Shown: positions 39,056-46,121 of the stretch, in pieces | Numbering within the stretch: the first letter of the stretch is position 1 | How the letters are laid out: every line of letters starts with the position of its first letter | NCBI RefSeq assembly: GCF_008641105.1 | Contig: NZ_VTTI01000001.1 | Coordinates: 662,385 to 726,384, forward strand | DNA: 64,000 bases | Direction of reading: 5' to 3' | DNA from: Halopseudomonas salina | GTDB lineage: Bacteria; Pseudomonadota; Gammaproteobacteria; Pseudomonadales; Pseudomonadaceae | Notes under the pieces: generated by a model | Seen by the model: the letters and a program-made list of their open reading frames with translations, nothing else | Told to the model about the DNA's origin: nothing | The model's database searches: none | Program-made: the position numbers and the translations under genes

Positions 39056-39961
39056 TTAACGCGCGTTTTGCACCTCGAACCCCTGAATGACCTGGTCGAG
39101 GTCATCTTCCATCAGTTCTCGCAAACGGGTTTCATACTGGTCTGCGGCCTCGGCCAGATCCACGACAATTTCCACTCGGCGGTTCAATGCGCGGGTTTCC
39201 GGCCATTCGTTGCTGGCTCGGGGCCGAGTGTCGGCATAACCCTGAACCTTGAGGCGTTGAGCTTCTACTGCGCCGGTTGCGAGCAGGGCATTGGCGACTG
39301 ACGAGGCCCGCGCTGCGGATAGATCCCAGTTGGAGTTGAAGCGTGCGGTATTGATCGGTACGTCGTCGGTGTGGCCTTCGACGGTTATCTCACCCGGTAA
39401 CTGACTGATGACTTCAGAAATTTTGAACAGAATATCCTCGAAGTCTTCAGTCATGACGGCCGAGCCCGATTGAAATGAGCCCCGCTCTTCGATCCGTATA
39501 ATAACGCGCTTGCGGTCCTGTTCAAGCTGCAGGCGGCCTTCGGTCAGTTCCTGTTCCAATACATTCTTGATGGCTTCCAGGTTGACCTGAATTTGCTTCT
39601 CGGTTGTTGATGCGACCTGTTCCTGGAGGTCCGCCTCCATTTCTGCCCTCAGGGTGTCTATCTGCGGCAGTTCCTCGGTGGTTTGCTGCCGGACCTGATC
39701 TATCGGTGTGGGCTCGGGCTTGCCGGGTGAAAAGTTGTCGAAAATCGGACTGGTACCCATGGGGATCTCGAGTGCAGGCACGTCTCGCTGCACACCGAAT
39801 GCCTTGCTCAATTCCCCGGCGATCTGCTTGAACTTCATGGCATCTATTTCAGAGAAAGACAGCAATAATACAAAGAAGCACATCAGCAGGGACATCAGGT
39901 CGGCGAAGGTCACGACCCAGGCGGGGATACCGGGTTTATCCTCTTCTTCTGGCAGCTCCAT
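39056..39961 (-). CDS. pomB: PomB-type flagellar stator protein (sodium motor)
   Basis: Stator B subunit of 301 residues that anchors the motor to peptidoglycan. The single N-terminal helix reads TFADLMSLLMCFFVLLLSFSE, with the ion-carrying Asp21; this wording is very close to Vibrio PomB rather than E. coli MotB. A plug/linker region (RPEPTPID-like: GKPEPTPIDQVRQQT) follows, then a C-terminal OmpA-like peptidoglycan domain (VEGHTDDVPINTARFNSNWD, ETRALNRRVEIVVDL). It overlaps pomA by one base (TGATG). The sodium preference is inferred from resemblance. Confidence 0.88.
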   Translation of the reverse strand: MELPEEEDKPGIPAWVVTFADLMSLLMCFFVLLLSFSEIDAMKFKQIAGELSKAFGVQRDVPALEIPMGTSPIFDNFSPGKPEPTPIDQVRQQTTEELPQIDTLRAEMEADLQEQVASTTEKQIQVNLEAIKNVLEQELTEGRLQLEQDRKRVIIRIEERGSFQSGSAVMTEDFEDILFKISEVISQLPGEITVEGHTDDVPINTARFNSNWDLSAARASSVANALLATGAVEAQRLKVQGYADTRPRASNEWPETRALNRRVEIVVDLAEAADQYETRLRELMEDDLDQVIQGFEVQNAR

Positions 39962-40734
39962 CAGGCTTCTCCGGGCTCGCCGGCGGTCTTGCCCCGCTTG
40001 TCGGGTGGGAGATAGCTGGCCAACAACTGTTCAACAATACGCGGGTTGGTGCCCTCCTGGATTGCCAGAACGGCGTCGATCCAGAGGCTCTGCATGCGCG
40101 CTTCCTCTGTCATTCGCAAGGACAGTTTATCGGCGATGGGATTACATATCATGGTGGCCAACATTGCGCCGTAAAGGGTTGTCAGCAGCGCTACTGCCAT
40201 GGCAGGACCGATCGACTTGGGATCTTCCATATTCGACAACATCTGCACCAGGCCCACCAGGGTGCCGATCATGCCCATGGCGGGTCCTACATCGCCCAGA
40301 GCGGTAAACACTTTTGCGCCCCAGCGGTTGCGGTCCAGGGTTAACACCCGCTCCTTTTCGAGGATGGCTCTCACGGTTTCCTGCGGATGCCCATCAATCA
40401 ACAGCTGAATGCCGCTTTTAAGAAAAGGGTTGTTGATTTCCTGGTCTTCGAGGGCCAGCAGGCCCTGCTTGCGAGCGACAGTCGAGAGGGCGACGAGCTC
40501 CGCAATACTGGCTTCGGTGTCGGGCAGGCGAAACTTGAAGGCTCGGCCGGCGACTTTGAATGCGCCGAAACACTGGGCAAAGCTGAACTTGGCCAGGACT
40601 ACGAGCAGACTGCCGCCCAATACGATCAGTAGCGAGGGAACGTTCATAAATACCAGCGGGGATGCGCCAAGGGCAACAGCCGAGCCTATGATTCCCAGTG
40701 CGCCTAACAAGCCTACTAAAGTAGCTAAGTCCAA
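39961..40734 (-). CDS. pomA: PomA-type flagellar stator protein (sodium motor)
   Basis: Stator A subunit of 257 residues with four membrane helices (about 5-25, 33-52, 150-170 and 182-200). The PomA-like features are MDLATLVGLLGALGI, LIVLGGSLLVVLAKF, VGPAMGMIGTLVGLVQMLSNMEDPK and IGPAMAVALLTTLYGAML. The cytoplasmic loop contains the charged RKQG-LLALEDQEINN segment that contacts the rotor. Translation starts at TTG 40734, seven bases after AAGGAGG. It is paired with pomB, with no other flagellar gene nearby. Confidence 0.88.
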   Translation of the reverse strand: MDLATLVGLLGALGIIGSAVALGASPLVFMNVPSLLIVLGGSLLVVLAKFSFAQCFGAFKVAGRAFKFRLPDTEASIAELVALSTVARKQGLLALEDQEINNPFLKSGIQLLIDGHPQETVRAILEKERVLTLDRNRWGAKVFTALGDVGPAMGMIGTLVGLVQMLSNMEDPKSIGPAMAVALLTTLYGAMLATMICNPIADKLSLRMTEEARMQSLWIDAVLAIQEGTNPRIVEQLLASYLPPDKRGKTAGEPGEA

Positions 40735-41123
40735 GAAAAACCTCCTTGTAGAAATAATGGCGCAGCAGTTGGGCGCAATGGCATGCGAATTCTAAGGCAA
40801 TCACACCTTGCATTCCACAAACTAGCAGAGGGTAGCCCCCCTTTAGACCCCGATATAGACACATCCTGGAACAATATAGGGATCCTGTGGAGGCTGGCTT
40901 CCACTGTGCGGAATACATCGGTTCCGTCAGCGGCTCACTTCCGGGCGAAGAGAGACGGCCGGTGATCGCTGTGGATTTTTTCTTTCTGGCATTGGTTGGC
41001 AACTCTGAGGTTTTTCGGTTGGCAGTCACTCATGGGTATCGCAGTCTTGCCCACTGGTTACCCCCGTGATGAGTCGAGAGCCCGGGTGCAGCTTGATGCC
41101 CGGTCAGTGAAAAGGATGTCACC
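40735..41123. other. 389-base intergenic region between divergent pomA and the ligase gene
   Basis: No gene supported. It includes the pomA ribosome site AAGGAGG, a small hairpin CGGAA-TACATCGG-TTCCG near 40910-40927, and short AT-rich patches (GATATAGAC, CAATATAGGG) that could be -10 boxes. Frames crossing it lack ribosome sites and look random. Confidence 0.55.
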
Positions 41124-41978
41124 ATGCGTCACATTATTCTGTTCTGCATCTGTTTTGTTGTATCAATCGTGGCATATGCCGCCATGGCGTCGGGTCCAGC
41201 CCATCAACCCATGCTGGCTGGCATTTATCCTGGCACCGCACCCGTTACTGAATACTGGGTCAGTGAAAAGCTTGACGGTGTGCGTGGTCATTGGGATGGC
41301 ACGGCCCTCTGGACCCGAGGCGGCAATCGCATCAATGCGCCCATCTGGTTCACGCGGGGCTGGCCCGAGACGCCTATGGATGGCGAACTATGGATCAGCC
41401 GTGCACGATTTGATCAGGTCAGCGCCATAGTGCGCACCGCCGAACCGGATGAGACCGACTGGCAGAAGATCAATTTCATGGTATTCGATCTACCCGCGCA
41501 CCGCGGAGAGTTCAGCCAGAGAGTGCTTGCCATGCGCCGCATCACAGCTTACGCCATACCATGGCTGCAACCGATCAGACAATTCAGGGTCGAGGGCGTC
41601 GAAGACCTGGATCGGCGCCTGGATAGACTGGTAGGAGCAGGAGGGGAAGGCTTGATGCTCCATCACCAGGAAGCTCTGTATTCAGCTGGACGCAGTCAGG
41701 GTCTGCTCAAGTACAAACTGCATGAAGATGCCGAGGCGCAAGTTGTGGGCTACACCAGAGGTCAGGGTAAATATGCCGGTATGGTGGGCGCGCTGGAAGT
41801 GGAAAGCGAGGACGGCAGGCGATTTCGTCTTGGCAGTGGGTTGAGCGACGATGACAGACTGCAACCGCCCCCTTTAGGTAGTTGGGTCACGTATCGTTTC
41901 AACGGGCTCACTTCAACCGGCCTACCGCGCTTTGCGCGGTTTGTACGTGTGCGCATGGAGTCCATTACGCCAGATTGA
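41124..41978 (+). CDS. Exported ATP-dependent DNA ligase (LigE-type)
   Basis: Minimal ligase of 284 residues with an N-terminal signal peptide (MRHIILFCICFVVSIVAYAAMA), implying periplasmic location. The adenylation domain shows the nucleophile Lys49 in VSEKLDGVRGHWDG, then NFMVFDLPAHRG, GGEGLMLHH (motif IV) and LLKYKLHEDAEAQVVGY (motif V). An OB domain completes it (VTYRFNGLTSTGLPRFARF). No BRCT or helix-hairpin-helix is present. Related Lig E enzymes of Neisseria and Psychromonas seal nicks and are linked to extracellular DNA or competence. AAGGA precedes the ATG. Confidence 0.88.
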   Translation: MRHIILFCICFVVSIVAYAAMASGPAHQPMLAGIYPGTAPVTEYWVSEKLDGVRGHWDGTALWTRGGNRINAPIWFTRGWPETPMDGELWISRARFDQVSAIVRTAEPDETDWQKINFMVFDLPAHRGEFSQRVLAMRRITAYAIPWLQPIRQFRVEGVEDLDRRLDRLVGAGGEGLMLHHQEALYSAGRSQGLLKYKLHEDAEAQVVGYTRGQGKYAGMVGALEVESEDGRRFRLGSGLSDDDRLQPPPLGSWVTYRFNGLTSTGLPRFARFVRVRMESITPD

Positions 41979-42162
41979 AGGTGGCGAGTTCGCCACGAGA
42001 TCCAGCCACGGAACCGAATTGAAGAAATACGCTCCAATAAAGCAACGGAACTGCATTCATTCGGCAAGACATGGAGTAGTGCAGATTTCGGGAAGAGACG
42101 CAGTGGCATAACCACGGCGATATTTGCTTCACTCTTTTGAAGCGTTGGATAAGGAGCATGTT

Positions 42163-42297
42163 ATGAGCCTGGAAATTAAATCGATTTTGCTGGGTATGGC
42201 CTTGCTGTTCGGTGTGGTTGGCTGCAACACCATGGAAGGCGCAGGAGAGGACATCGAAAGAGGTGGCGAAGCCATACAGGAAGGTGCTCGAGGCTGA
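42163..42297 (+). CDS. Entericidin A/B-family small lipoprotein
   Basis: A 44-codon gene with a good AGGAG ribosome site six bases upstream. The protein has a short signal with lipobox (LLFGVVGC, Cys21) followed by NTMEGAGEDIERGGEAIQEGA, the classic entericidin pattern. Mature product would be a ~24-residue amphipathic lipoprotein in the envelope. Entericidin loci in enterics are an antidote/toxin pair under stationary-phase control; here there is a single copy, with a strong terminator directly after. Function in pseudomonads is uncertain. Confidence 0.88.
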   Translation: MSLEIKSILLGMALLFGVVGCNTMEGAGEDIERGGEAIQEGARG

Positions 42298-42317
42298 TTA
42301 TTGCCTGGCGTCAGTGA

Positions 42318-42352
42318 AAGCTGGAACCGGTTGACTGGTCCCAGCTTTTTTT
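42318..42352 (+). terminator. Intrinsic terminator of the entericidin gene
   Basis: AAGCTGGAACC pairs with GGTCCCAGCTT (one mismatch) around an eight-base loop and runs into a T tract, 20 bases after the stop. Confidence 0.88.
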
Positions 42353-42391
42353 AAGTCTGCAGCATCCCGTCGAGCTCAATCAGCAAATAGA

Positions 42392-44014
42392 TCAACGGTC
42401 CTGGAGATCTTCCAGCATCGCCAGAGCCACAGCTTCCGCAACCTTGATACCATCCACTCCGGCCGAGAGAATCCCCCCTGCATAGCCGGCTCCTTCCCCG
42501 GCAGGGTAAAGCCCTCGCGTATTAATGCTTTGCAGCGACAGGTTATCGCGCTTGATGCGTATCGGTGACGAGGTGCGGGTCTCGATGCCAGTCAGGATCG
42601 CATCCTGCCGATCAAAGCCACGAATCTGCTTGCCGAAAGCGGGTAGAGCCTCGCGTACGGCTTCGATCACATAGGCGGGCAGTGCCGAGGCCAGATCCCC
42701 CAGCAGAACACCGGGCTTGTAGGATGGCTCCACTTCGCCAAATTCAGTGGAGGCCTTACCGCGAATGAAATCTCCCACCAATTGCCCGGGTGCACAATAG
42801 TCATGACCGCCGAGCTCGAACGCGTGGGATTCCAGTTTTTCCTGCAATTCGACACCTGCCAGGGGGCCGCCAGGAAAGTCTGCTTCGGGCGTTATACCGA
42901 CAACAATACCCGCGTTGGCATTGCGCTCATTGCGCGAATACTGGCTCATACCGTTGGTAACAACCCGGTTGGGTTCGGAAGTAGCCGCTACGACGGTACC
43001 TCCGGGGCACATGCAGAAGCTGTAAACCGCTCGGCCGTTTTTCGCATGGTGGACCAGCTTGTAGTCAGCTGCGCCGAGTTCCGGATGACCGGCGTATTTA
43101 CCCAGGCGCGCTTTGTCGACCATCGATTGCGGATGCTCGATCCTGAAGCCTATTGCGAAGGGCTTGGCTTCGATATAGACGTCCCGCGCGTGGAGCATGC
43201 GGAAGGTATCACGGGCGCTGTGACCCAAGGCAAGTACAACGTAGCGGCTGCGTAGTTGCTCGCCATTTGCCAGTGTGACACCTTCGATCCGCCCATCCTC
43301 GATCAGAAAATCGGTGACCCGGCTATCGAAACGTACTTCACCACCCCGTTCACGAATCTCTTCGCGCATGGTCGAGACAACGCCGGTCAGCCTGAAGGTG
43401 CCTATGTGCGGCTTGCTGACGTACATGATCTCCGCCGGTGCACCGGCGCGCACAAACTCGTGCATGACTTTGCGGCCGTAGAACTTGGGATCCTTGATCT
43501 GGCTATACAATTTCCCATCGGAAAACAGCCCGGCGCCGCCCTCACCAAACTGCACATTGGACTCGGGAGTCAGCACCTTGTTGCGCCACAGTGCCCAGGT
43601 ATCCTTGGTGCGCGTACGCACATCCTTGCCGCGTTCCAGCACGATGGGCTTGAAGCCCATCTGCGCCAGACTCAGTGCAGCAAACAGGCCGCAGGGCCCG
43701 AACCCAATTACCAGGGGGCGCTCGCTCAGGTTGGCTGGTGCCTGCGCCACCGGGTAATAAGCGGTATCCGGGGCGGGACGGACATTGCGGTCCTGGGCGA
43801 AGCGCGCCAGTACCTTCGCCTCGTCACGCACCTGGGCATCAATGATGTACACGAACGTAATTTCACTGTTCTTCTTGCGCGCATCGTAGCTGCGTTTGAA
43901 TACGGTGAAATCGGTCAGGTCGGTATCGCCGAGGTTGAGCCGTGCAAGGACGGCCTTGCGCAGGGCGTCGACAGGATGGTCGAGGGGGAGCTGCAGTTCG
44001 TTGATACGGATCAT
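42392..44014 (-). CDS. NAD(P)/FAD-dependent dehydrogenase (COG2509-like)
   Basis: Flavoprotein of 540 residues. After a ~90-residue N-terminal domain (IRINELQLPLDHPVDALRKAV, FKRSYDARKK) comes a Rossmann dinucleotide site LVIGFGPCGLFAALSLAQMG, then FGEGGAGLFSDGKLY, VVLALGHSARDTFRML and, near the C-terminus, GLYPAGEGAGYAGGILSAGVDG. The family is widespread and annotated only as an uncharacterised FAD-dependent dehydrogenase; the substrate is unknown. AGGA precedes ATG 44014, and 40 upstream codons of the open frame are dropped. Confidence 0.85.
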   Translation of the reverse strand: MIRINELQLPLDHPVDALRKAVLARLNLGDTDLTDFTVFKRSYDARKKNSEITFVYIIDAQVRDEAKVLARFAQDRNVRPAPDTAYYPVAQAPANLSERPLVIGFGPCGLFAALSLAQMGFKPIVLERGKDVRTRTKDTWALWRNKVLTPESNVQFGEGGAGLFSDGKLYSQIKDPKFYGRKVMHEFVRAGAPAEIMYVSKPHIGTFRLTGVVSTMREEIRERGGEVRFDSRVTDFLIEDGRIEGVTLANGEQLRSRYVVLALGHSARDTFRMLHARDVYIEAKPFAIGFRIEHPQSMVDKARLGKYAGHPELGAADYKLVHHAKNGRAVYSFCMCPGGTVVAATSEPNRVVTNGMSQYSRNERNANAGIVVGITPEADFPGGPLAGVELQEKLESHAFELGGHDYCAPGQLVGDFIRGKASTEFGEVEPSYKPGVLLGDLASALPAYVIEAVREALPAFGKQIRGFDRQDAILTGIETRTSSPIRIKRDNLSLQSINTRGLYPAGEGAGYAGGILSAGVDGIKVAEAVALAMLEDLQDR

Positions 44015-44155
44015 GGTGGGTCCTGGCCGGTGTCTCCGGCAGAGGGCCAGAGCGACCGGTTGGCGTTGGCCAGCGGGTCGCCCGGGGAAATCAGTCTGGG
44101 CGCACATTGTAGCGGTGCACGCCCGGGCTGTCATGCGCTCCTGCGGCCAGCAGGA

Positions 44156-45034
44156 CTACTGGTTGCTCTCCGGTTCCAGCTTGTCCTGTGTACGTGTCTG
44201 GAAGTCGCTGGCGTCGTGTCGCTCGTGCAGTTGCTCGCGCGGGTCACCCCAGGCCCGGTTAACCATGCGTCCGCGCTGGACCGCGTCGCGCTCCTCCAGC
44301 TCCTGAGTCCAGCGTAATACATTCTTGTAGGTGTGGGTCTGCAGGAATTCGGCGGCCTCGTAGACCTTGTTGGTTACCAGGGCGCCGTACCAGGGCCAGA
44401 TGGCCATGTCTGCAATGCTGTACTGGTCACCGGTAATGAACTGGCGGCTGGCCAATTGGCGATCAAGCACGTCGAGCTGGCGTTTGACTTCCATCGCATA
44501 GCGATTGATCGGGTATTCGTACTTTTCCGGTGCGTAGGCATAAAAATGACCAAAACCACCGCCCAACATGGGTGCGCTGCCCATCTGCCAGAATAACCAG
44601 GACAGGCATTCAGCCCGCTCGGCGGGTTCGGTGGGCACAAAAGCGCCAAACTTCTCAGCCAGATACAACAGAATTGCGCCGGACTCGAATACGCGAATGG
44701 CCGGATCGCTGCTGCGATCGAGCAAGGCTGGAATCTTGGAGTTGGGGTTGACGCTGACAAACCCGCTGCTGAACTGGTCACCCTCGGTGATTCTAATCAG
44801 GTGGGCGTCATATTCGGCGCCTTCAAAGCCCTTTGCCAGCAGCTCCTCGAGCATGATGGTGACTTTAACCCCGTTGGGGGTAGCAAGCGAATACAGCTGG
44901 AGGGGATGTTTGCCAACGGGCAACTCTTTGTCATGTGTAGGGCCGGCAACCGGACGATTGATACTGGCGAACCTGCCGCCGCTTTCGGCGTCCCAGGTCC
45001 ACACCCGTGGCGGTGTGTAAGTTGGATCAGTCAT
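44156..45034 (-). CDS. yghU: YghU-type glutathione-dependent disulfide-bond oxidoreductase
   Basis: Glutathione S-transferase-fold enzyme of 292 residues. The Nu-class GST YghU binds two glutathiones and reduces disulfides. Diagnostic: FASINRPVAGPTHDKELPVGKHPLQLYSLATPNGVKV with the thioredoxin-like start, VNPNSKIPALLDRS (cis-Pro), VFESGAILLYLAEKF and MGSAPMLGGGFGHFYAYAPEK. The C-terminal helices include DQYSIADMAIWPW. AGGAG precedes ATG 45034. It follows the ChaB gene in the same direction. Confidence 0.92.
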   Translation of the reverse strand: MTDPTYTPPRVWTWDAESGGRFASINRPVAGPTHDKELPVGKHPLQLYSLATPNGVKVTIMLEELLAKGFEGAEYDAHLIRITEGDQFSSGFVSVNPNSKIPALLDRSSDPAIRVFESGAILLYLAEKFGAFVPTEPAERAECLSWLFWQMGSAPMLGGGFGHFYAYAPEKYEYPINRYAMEVKRQLDVLDRQLASRQFITGDQYSIADMAIWPWYGALVTNKVYEAAEFLQTHTYKNVLRWTQELEERDAVQRGRMVNRAWGDPREQLHERHDASDFQTRTQDKLEPESNQ

Positions 45035-45146
45035 GTCTGTGGTCTCCTGCAGGGGCGGCGCGACCCGCGCGCGGTGCATTCATAGTAGGCCAGGTCAGAC
45101 CCCGCACGCACAAACGAGTTGTATTGTGAATGTGCAGCGACAGGTG

Positions 45147-45377
45147 TCAGGATTGTTTCTCTACCCATTTGTCACCGAGCTTCTCGTACTTTTGCTTCAC
45201 AGCTGACCAGGCCACCTTGTGAGCCACCGTTTCCCGGTCGTCGTCTCCCTTGCGCTCGCGTGGGTCTTCATATTGCTTCCAGGCGTTATCGAATGCTTCC
45301 TTGTAGATTTCCTGCGCATGCCTGGGCAGGCTGTTCCTCACGCTGTCGGGCAACTCCGAAATGCTGTCGTAGGGCAT
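45147..45377 (-). CDS. ChaB family protein
   Basis: Protein of 76 residues in the ChaB family, small helical proteins of unclear function first noted beside a cation transporter in E. coli. The core LPDSVRNSLPRHAQEIYKEAFDNAW and the basic middle ERKGDDDRETVAHKVAWSAVK are typical. A GGAGG ribosome site decides ATG 45377 over the earlier frame start. No ChaA-type antiporter is adjacent. Confidence 0.88.
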   Translation of the reverse strand: MPYDSISELPDSVRNSLPRHAQEIYKEAFDNAWKQYEDPRERKGDDDRETVAHKVAWSAVKQKYEKLGDKWVEKQS

Positions 45378-45470
45378 GTGACCTCCGTTTTTGCAATGCG
45401 CGAGCATGGCTTGGCTGTACCTGAAGCTTCGACCGCGCCGGAGGTGACATGTTTCCTGTAGTGCCGTAAC

Positions 45471-45782
45471 TCAGTCCTGTATCTCGCTGATCTGCACCTG
45501 TGCATTGATGTCGGTGTAGTTGGGAATATCTTCGGCAAACTTTTTGGCGTTGGGTGCGAAGGCCTGCTGAAAGCTATCCAGGCTGTCGAAATACAAATTG
45601 GCTATGGCCACGAAAGGCGCCTGTGCACCGGGTGTCCCGCCCGCCACGCCTTTCTCTACTTCCGCCTTGAGACAGGCCGCGCCGAGCGCGCCGGTTACCA
45701 TTGGCATATGTGAATGCAGGTAGTACTGCATGTCGAAACGGGCATTGGGGCTGTTGGGATACATCACGCTTGCCTTGATCAT
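45471..45782 (-). CDS. EthD domain protein
   Basis: Protein of 103 residues with the ferredoxin-like dimeric alpha-beta barrel of EthD proteins. It starts MIKASVMYPNSPNARFDMQYY and has HSHMPMVTGAL, with the conserved His pair, then FVAIANLYFDSLDSFQQAFAP. Family members assist in degradation pathways, but most, like this one, have no assigned substrate. GGAG precedes the ATG. It is the first of the minus-strand ChaB-YghU group, with 93 bases to the ChaB gene. Confidence 0.85.
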   Translation of the reverse strand: MIKASVMYPNSPNARFDMQYYLHSHMPMVTGALGAACLKAEVEKGVAGGTPGAQAPFVAIANLYFDSLDSFQQAFAPNAKKFAEDIPNYTDINAQVQISEIQD

Positions 45783-46121
45783 GGTACGTCTCCAGATGAG
45801 TATGTAATCAAGGTAGCTCAGGGCATGTCTGGAGGCGAACGGTAATTGCGTCAGCCAATGCGCTATTTACTGTATGAATCAGGTGGGATGCATTGCGCGG
45901 GTGCCTGGAAACATCTTGAAATGGCTAACCATAAGGTTAAAATATCTCCAGTTGACCATCAGGTGACAGAGCCTGATCGCAGCGCCACAGCATCCAGGAA
46001 GCACTACCGACATGAAGTCGCTGGCATCAAGAAGTAGTCAGTTGTTGTTGAAGGTCTTTCGGACAAGGAACGATTCCGGAACCTCGACAGGATCCGGGTC
46101 AGAAGAAACGGAGCACAACCC
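45783..46121. other. 339-base intergenic region upstream of the VWA autotransporter
   Basis: It holds a good sigma-70 promoter on the plus strand (45916-45943) and, after it, a leader of about 170 bases with no recognisable riboswitch. A tiny frame (ATGAAGTCG..., 46011) is too short to support as a gene. Confidence 0.6.
45916..45943 (+). promoter_or_regulatory. Sigma-70 promoter for the VWA autotransporter gene
   Basis: TTGAAA and TAAAAT are separated by 16 bases in an AT-rich patch that contrasts with its surroundings. Predicted start near 45950, leaving a 170-base leader before ATG 46122. Confidence 0.65.
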
